Part shown: positions 22,520 through 34,116 of the stretch, one piece after another | Numbering within the stretch: the first letter of the stretch is position 1 | Layout: every line of letters starts with the position of its first letter | Origin: Tubulanus polymorphus | Taxonomy: Eukaryota > Nemertea > Palaeonemertea > Tubulaniformes > Tubulanidae | Direction: 5' to 3' | Length of the DNA: 64,000 bases | NCBI RefSeq assembly: GCF_964204645.1 | Contig: NC_134036.1 | Coordinates: 10,650,704-10,714,703 of the forward strand | The notes under the pieces: generated by a model | Told to the model about the DNA's origin: nothing | Seen by the model: the letters and a program-made list of their open reading frames with translations, nothing else | Databases searched by the model: none | Position numbers and translations under genes: made by a program

Positions 22520-25500
22520 ATGGAAGATGTAAGAAATTATATTAATTCATTAGATAATAAAAAAGATATAGAGATAACCGAAGCATTTAAAAGTGATATT
22601 GTTCCAGCAGCTATTGAGTTTAAATTTCATAAAGGAAAAACATTAGAAGAAAATAAAAAACATTTAGAAAATATGAAAGAAATAATAAAAATAATAACTG
22701 ATGTTGAATATCCTAAAATAAGTATTTCATCAAAAGTTAAATTCGTAAAATCTGAAGATAAACCAATATATAATATAAATTCTCATTCACAACATATTAT
22801 ATCTAAACAACATATAGATGATAAATTAGATAAATGTTATAATGAAGTAAAAACTAAAATAGAAGAGAAATATTTTGAAGGATCTGGTTTAATATTTGAT
22901 AAAATAATATTTATGACTTTACATGTTTATAACACAAAATATAATAAGTTAACTAAATCGAAACCAATTGATGAAAATAATGTATCATATTATAAAGAAC
23001 CAGATATTGAAGCATCGAGTTATATTAAACTACCATTTAAAACTAATGCTGTTATAAATGTACAAAATGAAGATGATAAATGTTTTCTATGGGCTATAAT
23101 AAGTTGTTTACACCCAGTTGAAGATTATAAACAACATAGTTTTAGATTAACTCATTATAAACAATTTGAAAATAATTATAAGATGGATAAGTATCCTGTT
23201 ATAATTAAAAACATCCCAAAAATAGAAAGAGATGATATAAATGATATAAAGATAAATGTATTTAATTTAATCAAATTGCCAAATACAAAAGGTAACAACA
23301 TAAAACATTATACATTAGAACCTTTATATCTATCAAAAGATTATGATTCAAATGATGTTATAGATATACTATATTATGAGAATCATTATATGTGGATTAA
23401 ACAAATCGATTTATTTTTTAAATCAGAAAATGATCACCATAAAATATATCTTTGTAGAAAATGTTTACATAGATTCAGTAATGAAAGTTCATTATAAAAT
23501 CATAAACAATTATGTGAAAATCATGATTATTGTAAATTAGTTTTACCAAATGAAAAGGATAAAACATTAGAATTCAAAAAATATGATTACAAAAATAAAG
23601 TACCATTTGTAATATATGGAGAATTTGAATCATTAAATAAAGAACTAACTGATCAAGATAGATAAGAAATATATTATAAGAGAAAGAAATTAAATTCTAA
23701 TGAAAATGATTTTTCAGATGAACCACCAAAAACAAATACTATTAAAAAGATTCATCAATCAGCTGCTGCTTTCGGGTTATATATAAAATCTGATTATCCA
23801 GAACTAATTGAAAGTGAATATTATAATTACAGAAATGAAAATGTTATCAATCATTTTTGTGACTTATTAATTGAATATGAAATAAGATTTAATGAAAAGT
23901 TGAATAAGAATATAGAAATTATAATGACAGAAGAAGATAAAGAAGAAAGTTTGCAGATAAATGTTATTATTGTGAAAAGATATTTAATTATAAAATGTTG
24001 AATTAAAAAATGAATATGTTAAAGATGAAGTCTATAATAGAACATTGAATATTTGGAATCATTTCAAAATAGAAAATCATGGGCAATTATTTATGATTTA
24101 TATTTAAAATCAGATGTATTATTATTAACCGATATATTCGAAAGGTTTAGAGATGTAAATCTAAAATATTTCGATATTGATCCATGTCATTTTTATTCTA
24201 GTCCAGGTTTAACTTGAGACTGTGGGTTAAAATTTACTGATATAAAAATGGATTTGTTAACAAATATAGATCAATAATTATTATTTGAAAAATCTATAAG
24301 AGGAGGTGTTTCAGGTGTATTAGGTGATAGATATTTCAATGTAAATGATAACCCTGGATATAAGTTATTATATATAGATGCAAATAATTTGTATGGTTGG
24401 GCAATGATGGAACCACAACCTTATGGAGTATTTGAAATAAGTGAAGTTTTACAACGTGAAAATAATGATAAATTTGATTGGAAGAAAAGAATCCTAGATA
24501 TTGCAGATGATTCGGATACTGGTTACTTCTTTGTTGTAGATTTAGAATATCCTGAAGATAAAAAATTTAAATCTAGAAATCTAGCTTACTGTCCCGAACA
24601 TAAAACTGTAACTCATGAAGAATTATCAAATTACCAAAAAAGAATTAAACCCGAAAATCATATTCATACAGAAAAGTTAATGGTAACTCAAGAAGATAAA
24701 TATGATTATGTAGTACATTATAGAATGTTAAAGTTTTATTTGAATCAAGGAATGATCCTAAAAAAGGTACATAGATATATTTCATTTAGTCAATGTAAAT
24801 GGTTAGAAAAATATATAGATTTTAACAACAAACCGAGAACTGAAGCTAAAACTGATTTCGAGAAAGATTTCTTCAAGTTAATGAATAATGTATTCTATGG
24901 TAAGACTTGTGATAATATTAGAAATAGAAATGATATTGAGTTAGTTAGTAATGGTAAAAGAATTAGACATTTATAAACATATCCTAAGTTCATTGGCAAC
25001 AGAATATTTGATGAAAATTTAGCCGCAGTTAAGATGAGAAGAACTTCTATGAAATTTAATAAACCAATCTATGTTGGCGCTTCAGTTTTAGAATTATCAA
25101 AATTACTTATGTATGAATTCTATTATAATGTATTACAACCACTTTTTGGAGAAAAACATATAGAAATCTTATATTTTGATACCGATTCTTACATATTAAA
25201 GATAAAAACTGATAACATAACTGATGATTTAAAAACATTAAAACATCATTTTGATTTTAGTAATTATCCTTAAGATCATGAATTGTTTAGCAATGATAAT
25301 AAAAAAGTTCCCTGTAAATTCAAAGATGAATTAGGTGGTGAAGAAATGATTGAATTCATCGGTATTAGATCTAAAATGTATTCATATAAAACTAAAGAAC
25401 ATGAAGCTAAAAAGTTAAAAGGAATAACCAAAAGTGTAGTAGAAAAGAATATTCATTTCAAAGATTACATCAATTGTATATTCAATGAAGAAGTTAGAAA

Positions 25501-25711
25501 ACATAAGATGAGATGTTTAAGATCTGAAGATCATGAAATGTTTATTGAAGAAATAGAGAAGATAAGTCTAAACCCATTTGATGATAAAAGATATATTTTA
25601 GATGATGGAATTCATACAGTTGCTTATGGTTGCAATTTAGATGAATACTTAAAATTTAAAAGAGAAGAAACAAAAGAGAACGAGATAATGAAAAGAATTC
25701 TAACGTGTTAA
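22520..25711 (+). pseudogene. polB: Protein-primed family-B DNA polymerase (PolB), broken
   Basis: The N-terminal 325-codon ORF has the Polinton-specific block NEDDKCFLWAIISCLHPVED and a cysteine/histidine element at its end (CRKCLHRF). After a TAA at 23495 the frame continues into the exonuclease start, VIYGEFESL, where the usual catalytic D-x-E aspartate is not present. A second stop, a frameshift near 23945 and an internal deletion remove most of the exonuclease. Sequence resumes near 24095 with DLYLKSDVLLLTDIFERF. The palm motifs survive: motif A YIDANNLYGWAM (about 24375), motif B KLMNNVFYGKT (about 24877) and motif C YFDTDSY (about 25172). Stops at 24217 (TGA), 24277, 24974 and 25271 (TAA) interrupt that frame without shifting it. 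The role would be replication of the element from protein-primed ends. This copy cannot encode an active enzyme without extensive readthrough. Confidence 0.9.
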
Positions 25712-26758
25712 TCAAATTTTAATAAAAATATGTATTATAAATGGAGAGTAAACAAACACACAGTGAGAACAACAAATTATTTCTAGATAGAATAAAAGAT
25801 ACTACAAATGTAAAATCAGTAGATTATAAATTTAAGAAGTTAACAGAATTAACTATTCATAAGAAATATCTAATTACAAATATTGATACAGTTACTAATA
25901 ACTATGGAGATAAATTAGTTATACACTTAGAATATGAAGGATTAAAAGGGAATACACATAAATTCAGTACATATTTACCAGATAGATTTCATAGATTATC
26001 AAGTGAAGATTTAGAAGAATTATGTTCTGGAGATTTATATTTCGTATACAAAGGCAGGGAAGTGTGATGAGATGGAATACGGACGCTTTTAATTGCCGGA
26101 TGTAGGCTATTCAATTCAGCCCGTACATCAAAGGTTACCGCAACAGCAGTAAGCTACGCTTATCGAGTGTGTGTTACCAGCTGAACACCATTCAACATCA
26201 ACTTTGATTCGGTCGCAGAACAACCCGCAATAGTTTTAGCCCGATAAATGTTCTGCGATCGATACTACGCATGCGCACTGCAGTTCATTGAACAACGTGG
26301 AAGTGGCTGTGTATACACATATTTTTCTTTAGAAAATCGGCTGAAATTCAACAATTTCTCGTAAAATTTGTCCAAAAAGGTATGTATTTTTATTCTTCTA
26401 TATCTCCGAAACCCGGTATCGGAACATTAAGTATTTATATTGTGATTAAAGTCTGTTTTTATGTGTTAAACATATGTTTTTGCCAGTTCGTTCCGATTCC
26501 GGGTTTAGCGTTATTTGGGCCTTGAAGATGTCAAATATTTCGGCCCAGACTCGCGCAGCTTTCGTTTCTGACGTCATGTTGCTATGTTACGACACAAACA
26601 TATACACGAAGTATGATCTTTAAAATGTGTATTTACTACATAATAATGTTACTTAATAACGCTTACATTAGGCCTACAAATTATTGTCCCCCATATAAAC
26701 CAAGTTGCCTAAATAGCATCAGCAATCTCATTTAATTAACCTTTTTTTGTTTTTAGTC

Positions 26759-26990
26759 ATGGATCTTTGTCGATTGTGTGGAAAAAATGCGAAACCTCCG
26801 GATCGTCGTCCTATCGATAAAAATAATTTCAAAAGCCATGTGAAGGAGTTGTTCAACATTGATTTTGATGATGATACTGAACAGTACCAGATATATATCT
26901 GTAATATGTGTCGTGTCAAATTACAAAAATGGCGTAAGAACAAAAACGTTAAAAAAACTGTCCCTGTTACAATCAAATTAAAACAATGGA
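26759..26990 (+). pseudogene. Zinc-finger ORF of transposon copy 1 (N-terminal fragment)
   Basis: An acceptor (tgtttttag) lies two bases before the ATG, so a 5' non-coding exon is likely. The protein begins MDLCRLCGKNAKPPDRRPID and continues VKELFNIDFDDDTEQYQIYI with CNMCRVKLQKW. The two CxxC pairs are about 50 residues apart with an FNIDFDDD segment between. That layout is like ZAD-type domains and the zinc-binding CRxCG...CxxC segment of RAG1-type proteins. After about residue 75 the frame runs into the antisense of the facing ORF, so the rest of the gene is deleted. It is probably the DNA-binding N-terminus of the lost transposase, which is inference. Confidence 0.55.
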
Positions 26991-27591
26991 CATGTAAACC
27001 ACTGGTTAATTCCAAGGTTGGACGGCGACTTATTTGTAGTCAAAATTTTATCGATCGATTTTCCATAATGTACTGCTGCCATTCCATTTGAACTGAATTT
27101 AAATACTCGATGGTTAATCACTTCAGTCATAGCCTTTTCCAAATATATAGTGTTCCTGCGAAAATAATAATAATGATTATTATTTTAACATGTACTTATC
27201 TGGATTTTTTATATTATGTTTATGTATTATTTTCTGTATTCGTTTATTATTTTATAACCTAAAAGGATTGTATTGATTATAAAAATAAATGTAAAAATAC
27301 CTGTATGTGTGTTTTCTCGTGTTCAGATCGCAGTCTCTGGTCAGCTGAGCCTGAGAAGTACCTATATGAAATAGAAAAGGAAAGAATAAAGTGCCTGCAA
27401 TTAGGTGGAAACTATTCCGATATTTCATTGATTCAAAAGGAATAACACTCACTAGAATCGGCCGAATTAGTTGATCCTGATCCAGAGGATTCCCGTAATA
27501 TTTCCGTATCGATCTGAACCAATTCGTCACTATCAGAGAATAGATCGTCAAAATCGTCATCATTTATAATTTCGTTGACAACCGTTGCCAT
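26985..27591 (-). pseudogene. Three-exon acidic ORF of transposon copy 1
   Basis: Exon 1 (27453-27591) starts MATVVNEIINDDDFDDLFSD and ends at a gtgagt donor. Exon 2 (27301-27361) starts after tttcatatag. Exon 3 starts at 27155 after ttttcgcag and reads NTIYLEKAMTEVINHRVFKF, then GMAAVHYGKSIDKIL and LGINQWFT, before running into the facing zinc-finger ORF. All splice sites are GT-AG and phases agree (1, then 2). The same structure is intact in copy 2. I do not recognise the family. The very acidic N-terminus suggests an activation or protein-interaction segment. Confidence 0.6.
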
Positions 27592-29243
27592 TTTAATACA
27601 GCGGAAAGAACCGATATCACGATTGATAAAACACTATATCCGTCTGAAGCGATGTAGAGAGAATCCCACAATGATAACGAAAAAGTCCAAAAATGTTAGT
27701 AGTTTATTCAACGTTTCGTCCATGTCCTAATAGTCATCTTCAGAAATAATGAATACTACAGAAATTATGAAAGATATATACAATCCAGAGACAAAGAGAC
27801 TAATTCAAGTAATCAGAGATGATACTAACTAAAGGAAAATTAACTTAGAAACAGTTACACGCTAAAACAGATTAAAGAGAAGCAGTTAAGAGACAAACTA
27901 GGGGGCACTTAAATTTAAGACAATTGTGAATACAAGTTGATCGACTAAAATTGATGAGGGGAAATCAGGTGTTGAGTTTAACCAGTTTACAGAGGAATTT
28001 TTATATAAGTTTATTATGGGATGAAAAACCGATATTCGGAAACAACTGATTTATTACAGAGATTCCCGATCTCGCTGGTTATCGCTTATCGGCGCGTTAC
28101 GTAACAAAGCGCTCGCCGACGAACCGTTATCGGCTTTAGGGCAATTACAACGCACATTCGACAAGAGCTGCACAATAGCGTCCGTATTCCATCTCATCAC
28201 ACTTCCCTGACAAAGGTAAGAATGAAAAAGGGCACCATGAAATAGATTTCGAATAAGAAAATACGTAAAATAAATGGTAGAATTAAAAGAATACAGAATA
28301 TTTGTTGATTCTAGAAAACTTACAAATTATAAATCTCATAATTTACTAGTTCAATTAGATAGAGAATTCAAGAATTGTGTAGATTTAAAATTAGTAAATA
28401 TAAATTTATGTAATTCTTTTTACAATATATCGGATAAAACTATTGAAGATAATACTGTTTTAATTCATAATAGAAATGTAGATAAATGGTTTCATCTAAT
28501 TTTAAAACGAGGATTATATAATTTAGATACATTAGCGCAGGAAATTAATAGAAGAGCTCGGTTGAAAATGGGTTCATCTGCTGGATTTGGATTAAAACTG
28601 ATTAAAAGTGATAGCTCCGATAAAACAGGGAAGTGTGATGAGATGGAATACGGACGCTATTGTGCAGCTCTTGTCGAATGTGCGTTGTAATTGCCCTAAA
28701 GCCGATAACGGTTCGTCGGCGAGCGCTTTGTTACGTAACGCACCGATAAGCGATAACCAGCGAGATCGGGAATCTCCGTAATAATTCAGTTGTTTCCGAA
28801 TATCGGTTTTTCATCCCATAATAAACTTATATAAAAATTCCTCTGTAAACTGGTTAAACTCAACACCTGATTTCCCCTCATCAATTTTAGTCGATCAACT
28901 TGTATTCACAATTGTCTTAAATTTAAGTGCCCCCTAGTTTGTCTCTTAACTGCTTCTCTTTAATCTGTTTTAGCGTGTAACTGTTTCTACGTTAATTTTC
29001 CTTTAGTTAGTATCATCTCTGATTACTTGAATTAGTCTCTTTGTCTCTGGATTGTATATATCTTTCATAATTTCTGTAGTATTCATTATTTCTGAAGATG
29101 ACTATTAGGACATGGACGAAACGTTGAATAAACTACTAACATTTTTGGACTTTTTCGTTATCATTGTGGGATTCTCTCTACATCGCTTCAGACGGATATA
29201 GTGTTTTATCAATCGTGATATCGGTTCTTTCCGCTGTATTAAA

Positions 29244-29935
29244 ATGGCAACGGTTGTCAACGAAATTATAAATGATGACGATTTTGACGATCTATTCTCT
29301 GATAGTGACGAATTGGTTCAGATCGATACGGAAATATTACGGGAATCCTCTGGATCAGGATCAACTAATTCGGCCGATTCTAGTGAGTGTTATTCCTTTT
29401 GAATCAATGAAATATCGGAATAGTTTCCACCTAATTGCAGGCACTTTATTCTTTCCTTTTCTATTTCATATAGGTACTTCTCAGGCTCAGCTGACCAGAG
29501 ACTGCGATCTGAACACGAGAAAACACACATACAGGTATTTTTACATTTATTTTTATAATCAATACAATCCTTTTAGGTTATAAAATAATAAACGAATACA
29601 GAAAATAATACATAAACATAATATAAAAAATCCAGATAAGTACATGTTAAAATAATAATCATTATTATTATTTTCGCAGGAACACTATATATTTGGAAAA
29701 GGCTATGACTGAAGTGATTAACCATCGAGTATTTAAATTCAGTTCAAATGGAATGGCAGCAGTACATTATGGAAAATCGATCGATAAAATTTTGACTACA
29801 AATACGTCGCCGTCCAGACTTGGAATTAACCAGTGGTTTACAAAAATTCAAGATACATTATGTTCCGCCATTCACATAAGCACTGCGAAAGATTTGGATA
29901 AAATGTGGGCAAAGTTTCATGTTGTGATAGTCACA
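29244..29935 (+). pseudogene. Three-exon acidic ORF of transposon copy 2
   Basis: Exon 1 spans 29244-29382, exon 2 29474-29534, and exon 3 runs from 29680 to about 29935. The splice sites match copy 1. Exon 3 extends further than in copy 1, through LGINQWFTKIQDTLCSAIHI and DLDKMWAKFH, before meeting antisense zinc-finger sequence. So the two copies are derivatives with different deletion end points of a longer parental gene. The family is unknown. Confidence 0.6.
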
Positions 29936-30140
29936 GGGACAGTTTTTTTAACGTTTTTGTTCTTACGCCATTTTTGTAATTTGACACGACACATATTACA
30001 GATATATATCGGGTACTGTTCAGTATCATCATCAAAATCAATGTTGAACAACTCCTTCACATGGCTTTTGAAATTTTTTTATCGATAGGCCGACGATCCG
30101 GAGGTTTCGCATTTTTTCCACACAATCGACAAAGATCCAT
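29930..30140 (-). pseudogene. Zinc-finger ORF of transposon copy 2, frameshifted
   Basis: ATG at 30140 on the minus strand opens the same MDLCRLCGKN start as in copy 1. One base is missing in the run of A near 30080, so the frame closes early. The second CxxC pair is still readable in another frame. Confidence 0.55.
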
Positions 30141-31276
30141 GACTAAAAACAAGAAAAGGTTAATTAAATGAGATTGCTGATGCTATTTAGGTAACTTGGT
30201 TTATATGGGGGACAATAATTTGTAGGCCTAATGTAAGCGTTATTAAGTAACATTATTATGTAGTAAATACACATTTTAAAGATCATACTTCGTGTATATG
30301 TTTTTGTCGTAACATAGCAACATGACGTCAGAAACGAAAGCTGCGCGAGTCTGGGCCGAAATATTTGACATCTTCAAGGCCCAAATAACGCTAAACCCGG
30401 AATCGGAACGAACTGGCAAAAACATATGTTTAACACATAAAAACAGACTTTAATCACAATATAAATACTTAATGTTGCGATTCCGGGTTTCGGAGATATA
30501 GAAGAATAAAAATACAAAACTTTTTCTGGACAAATTTTACGAGAAATTGTTGAATTTCAACCGATTTTCTAAAGAAAAATATGTGTATACACAGCCACTT
30601 CCACGTGGTTCAATGAACTGCAGTGCGCATGCGTAGTATCGATCGCAGAACATTTATCGGGCTAAAACTATTGCGGGTTGTTCTGCGACCGAATCAAAGT
30701 TGATGTTGACTGGTGTTCAGCTGGTAACACACACTCGATAAGCGTAGCTTACTGCTGTTGCGGTAACCTTTGATGTACGGGCTGAATTGAATAGCCTACA
30801 TCCGGCAATTAAAAGCGTCCGTATTCCATCTCATCACACTTCCCTGGATAAAATAAGAATAAAATTAGGTAATGAAGATCAACATGCATTTATGGTAAAA
30901 AACCTATAGCTAAATTGCTAGGAATTGCACCAGATATTGTTACAGGAAACATAGATGGTAATTCAAACTTAATACCTTACACGCACTTTTATATTTATTG
31001 CCATTTAATTGATCCTACAAAAACATTCGAAGCAACTAAAGATAGAATTTGTAATTCTAGTATATTAAATATTTTACCATTAAAAAATGTTAAAAAATTT
31101 GGAACGCGAATAAATTATAATTTAGCTGAATGTGATTTTAAACCTTGCATTCCTAAATTTAATAATTTTAAATTAGAAATAAGAAATCATAATGGTTATT
31201 TAATTGATTTGAATAATTTCCCTGTAATTGATGAATTAGTTATAAGATGTAGAGAGTAATTTTTTTCACTATATAA

Positions 31277-31856
31277 ATGAATATAACTGTTGGACCGAGT
31301 ATATGTTTTGGATTTGATTTTAAACGTGAGAAAGAAATGAAATTTAACGTTAATGATGTAATTACACATATCAAAAATATTGCTTTTTCTAATGAAACAA
31401 CATTTGAGTATGAAACAACAATAAATAAAGAAACTTTAAATGTAGAAAAGATTACTAATTTAATTAGAGAATCTTTAAGATTTTATGAATTAGATGAAGA
31501 TTTTATCATCGATGATATTAAAAAAATAATAATTGAAATATATACAAATGAAACTAGTAATGAAATAAATGTTGAATTAATCATAAATAAGATAACTAAA
31601 TATTTTGATGATAGTAATTCTTTTGATAAATGAATTAGTGATAATAAGTGGATAATAACTGGATTATATAATGGAGCATTACTATCAGTTTGGAACAGTT
31701 GGTTATTCAATGGTATTAAAAAAAGTATTCAAAATGGGAAGTGTTAATGTTGATAGATTTGATATCAATGATATTTTAAAATTAACATTAGCAGTTACTT
31801 TATCTAATTTAACTATTGATTATTTAGAAAAACAAAAATATATTCCTCCCATATAA
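31277..31856 (+). pseudogene. Unnamed Polinton protein with one TGA and one frameshift
   Basis: Begins at TATAAATG after a T8 run. 118 codons (MNITVGPSICFGFDFKREKE...) lead to a TGA at 31631. The same frame then continues with KWIITGLYNGALLSVWNSWL. A frameshift near 31735 leads into VDRFDINDILKLTLAVTLSN and the end QKYIPPI. The segment around the TGA is hydrophobic (LYNGALLSVWNSWLF). I do not recognise a named family. Confidence 0.5.
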
Positions 31857-31880
31857 ATACATAATTATTTTATTGAATAA

Positions 31881-32303
31881 ATGGCTTCTGCAGTTATAAC
31901 TATTATAGGATCAGCAATTGTTAACGCTTTAGCATTTACTGGTGGCGGTTAATAATTTAAGCATATTGATAAAAATGGATCATTAACAGAACAAAAAAGA
32001 CATAACTTAGCATTAGAGAAATACAATAAAGCAGCAGAAGAATATAGAGAAAAAAGACAAAACTATATGGATTATATTAACAAAGAATTATATGATCAGA
32101 AGATTTCACATAGAGATTTTCAATCAGTTGATGATGCAATGAGTTTATATAACGCGGTAACCAATAAAGAAAAATTACATCTATACAAACCTAAATTATC
32201 AGATTATTATACCCCAAGTAAAGAACAACAGAAATATGAAATGATATGGATTTTAGGTGGAACTGTTATTGTTATATTTGTAGCATATAAGTTTACTAAT
32301 TAG
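31881..32303 (+). pseudogene. Small two-TM Polinton protein with tandem in-frame TAA TAA
   Basis: Starts at ATAAATGG with MASAVITIIGSAIVNALAFT, a hydrophobic segment, then two consecutive TAA codons at about 31950. The same frame runs on through a charged coiled region (KRHNLALEKYNKAAEEYREK) and the motif KLSDYYTPSKEQQ. It ends with a second hydrophobic segment (MIWILGGTVIVIFVAYKF). Such N- and C-terminally membrane-anchored small proteins occur in capsid clusters of Polintons. Function unknown. The absence of any frameshift around the double stop is notable. Confidence 0.55.
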
Positions 32304-32323
32304 TAATTTTTTTTGCTAAATAA

Positions 32324-32758
32324 ATGGAAGATAAAGTTGATAATATTGATATTATTCCTCATGATATAAATAAAACTAAATTAAAAACATATTTTGAAAA
32401 ACAAATATTAGAATTTGAAAGTGACTTAAAGATAAAAAAGAAAACATATTTAAAAAGTAAAATTATATATTATTTGATTATAAGTGGTTCGGTTACAATT
32501 AGTTCTGTAATAACATTTCTAGCAATATTCAGTCCATTAACACCTTTAGCTATATCAATTGGTGTATTAGGATTAAGTTCAAGTGTTTTAACTAGTATAA
32601 GTTCAAAATTAAATATAAAAAGTAATAAAGAAAAAATTAAAACTAATATAAAAGAAATTAATAAATTAAAGAATACACTAGATTATATAATAAGTTTAAA
32701 TGGCCATATAACAGTTGAAGAACAAGATAAATTATTAAAAGAATTAATAAATTATTAA
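32324..32758 (+). CDS. Small membrane protein with two TM segments and coiled coil
   Basis: 144 residues, starting at ATAAATGG after a T8 run. An N-terminal charged helix (YFEKQILEFESDLKIKKKTY) is followed by two hydrophobic segments around residues 46-90 (IIYYLIISGSVTISSVITFL and LTPLAISIGVLGLSSSVLTS) and a lysine-rich coiled-coil tail. The reading frame is intact. It is probably a membrane-associated accessory or virion protein of the element. No named family is recognised. Confidence 0.6.
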   Translation: MEDKVDNIDIIPHDINKTKLKTYFEKQILEFESDLKIKKKTYLKSKIIYYLIISGSVTISSVITFLAIFSPLTPLAISIGVLGLSSSVLTSISSKLNIKSNKEKIKTNIKEINKLKNTLDYIISLNGHITVEEQDKLLKELINY

Positions 32759-32774
32759 TTTTTTAATTATATAA

Positions 32775-34100
32775 ATGGTAGATAGTTTTCCAAAAGCTTT
32801 CCAATATAATAAATCAATTAAATATAATATTCCAGCAATAGATTTTAATAAAGATATTACATACAGAAATAAAGTTTTAAATTCATTAATTGATTTATAT
32901 ATTTATGTTACTGAAAGTAATAATTTTCATGTAAAGATGGAAAATATATTTCATGTGTATACAATTAATTTCAAAAATTTAAATGAGGCATAACAATGGT
33001 TATTAAAACCTAATATGAAGTATTGGCAGAACCACTTAAATTTTGCTGTTTATTGCGCAACAACAGGATGTGGAATTAGTTGGAATGATCATTTAAACAA
33101 ACCACGTTTACCATTGATGTTATCACTTTTTAGATTTCATACTTATTTTCAAATAAAATTAATATTAGATGAATTAGAATGTCCTTTACCAGGTTCAAAA
33201 TATTTTAAAGAATTGAATAATAATATTAATTTTTCTAAGTTTTATAAAATATGTAATGAATTTAATATTAATTCAAATAAAGATTTTAGAGCAAAATTTG
33301 GAACAATGGGTGGATTAGGAATATTGTATACTAAAGAATTTGGAAAAATAATAACAAATTCTGATATAAGAACACTAAATTGGAATGAATTACCAAAATA
33401 TTATAATAATATACAACAACAAAACAATAATGGTTGGGTTAATTTCATTTTAGAAAATAGTGAAGGTTTTACTTAAGCTGGTATACAAAGAATAAATCAA
33501 TATATTAGAACTTATTTGATATGTATTCTAGGTGCGCAAGTTGAAACAAGATCACCAATAATTGGAAATGATAACACTTCATTCGATGCGCAGAAACAAT
33601 TCCAAGTATTATTTGAAGATTCAATGCATAATGATAACAATAGATAGATTCCAGAAAACATTGTAAGATATCAAAATTATTTAGATAAATCACATATTAG
33701 ATTAAATTATTGTATAGGACCTAATCTATTAATTATTTCTAATGATTTAGTATTAAAGATGGGAAATATAATTGGTTATAATAATCTAATTAAAACTGCA
33801 ACAATAAATAATTCATTTGGATTAAATGATATAAATAAAAAGATTATTACTACTCCAAAATTAATGGAAGGTGAAAAAAATAAAAAACACATTCAATCAA
33901 CAGAAACTAAAACTAATAATATTAAATTAAATAATGATTCTAAAATAAAAGATTACAATACATCAGAAAATATAAAAACTGATAATATTCAACATGAAAT
34001 AATTAAACTAAATGATGATAATAAATCCCATGAAAATGCTAAACTAGCTTTAACTTGTATAGGAATTGTAATCGGAGGAATATTATATTTTAAATTTTAA
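32775..34100 (+). pseudogene. 441-codon Polinton protein with three in-frame stops
   Basis: One frame runs from the ATAAATGG start at 32775 to 34100, broken only by TAA at about 32991, TAA at about 33474 and TAG at about 33646, with no frameshift. Conserved-looking stretches include WLLKPNMKYWQNHLNFAVYC followed by ATTGCGISWNDHL, a FGTMGGLGILYTKEFGK block and a GIQRINQYIRTYLICILGAQ block. The C-terminus is Asn/Lys-rich and ends in one TM segment (ALTCIGIVIGGILYFKF). I recognise it as a recurrent Polinton protein but cannot assign a function. A C-tail anchor suggests a membrane-linked virion or assembly role. Confidence 0.6.
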
Positions 34101-34116
34101 TTTTTTTATTATGTAA

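Larger units (their letters stand above)
26055..28209. mobile_element. 2155-bp DNA transposon, copy 1 (7-bp TSD ACAAAGG)
   Basis: The terminal inverted repeats of 33 bp begin CAGGGAAGTGTGATGAGATG and are exact at both ends. It is flanked by ACAAAGG at 26048-26054 and 28210-28216. It carries two convergent gene remnants: a zinc-finger ORF on the plus strand and a three-exon acidic ORF on the minus strand. No complete DDE transposase is present, so it is a deletion derivative. The 7-bp duplication does not match hAT or P (8 bp), Transib (5) or piggyBac (TTAA). CpG-type promoter words (cgcatgcgca at 26269, tgacgtca at 26569) lie upstream of the plus-strand ORF. Confidence 0.9.
25741..28256 (+). 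pseudogene. Small conserved Polinton protein, split by a 2.2-kb transposon
   Basis: The ORF starts at a TATAAATGG motif 30 bp after the polymerase. It encodes about 104 codons up to position 26054 (motifs KKLTELTIHKKYLIT, FSTYLPDRFHRLSSEDLEEL and LYFVYKG), then is interrupted by transposon copy 1 (26055-28209). The reading frame resumes after the 7-bp target duplication ACAAAGG and ends KNEKGHHEIDFE at 28256. A partial copy at 45103-45318 shows the same C-terminus uninterrupted, which proves the insertion site. Similar small proteins accompany PolB in other Polintons as I recall, but I cannot name a function. Confidence 0.75.
28626..30846. mobile_element. 2221-bp DNA transposon, copy 2, inverted (7-bp TSD GATAAAA)
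   Basis: Same family as copy 1 and in opposite orientation, with identical 33-bp ends. The flanking duplications GATAAAA lie at 28619-28625 and 30847-30853. It keeps slightly more coding sequence of the three-exon ORF (to about 29930). Its zinc-finger ORF is frameshifted by loss of one base near 30080. Together with copy 1 it forms a huge inverted repeat around a 416-bp loop of Polinton DNA. Matching duplications on each copy show that no inversion has occurred between them. Confidence 0.9.
28274..31259 (+). pseudogene. Predicted minor capsid (penton-like) protein, split by transposon copy 2
   Basis: Starts at an ATAAATGG motif 17 bp after the preceding gene. The N-terminal part (to 28625) reads EYRIFVDSRKL, LVQLDREFKNCVDLKLVNIN and LCNSFYNISD. 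It is interrupted by the transposon at GATAAAA and resumes at 30854. A frameshift near 30895 precedes the C-terminal part LLGIAPDIVTGNIDGNS, HFYIYCHLIDPTK and ELVIRCRE (to 31259). The beta-rich pattern, about 250 residues, and a place in the capsid gene cluster fit the Polinton penton/minor capsid protein, a single jelly roll. That identity is inferred and a structure prediction would settle it. This copy is inactive. Confidence 0.6.

Noticed and set aside
28210-28625. Inversion of the segment between the two inverted transposons
   Set aside because: Each transposon is flanked by its own matching 7-bp duplication and both Polinton frames read through in the right order.
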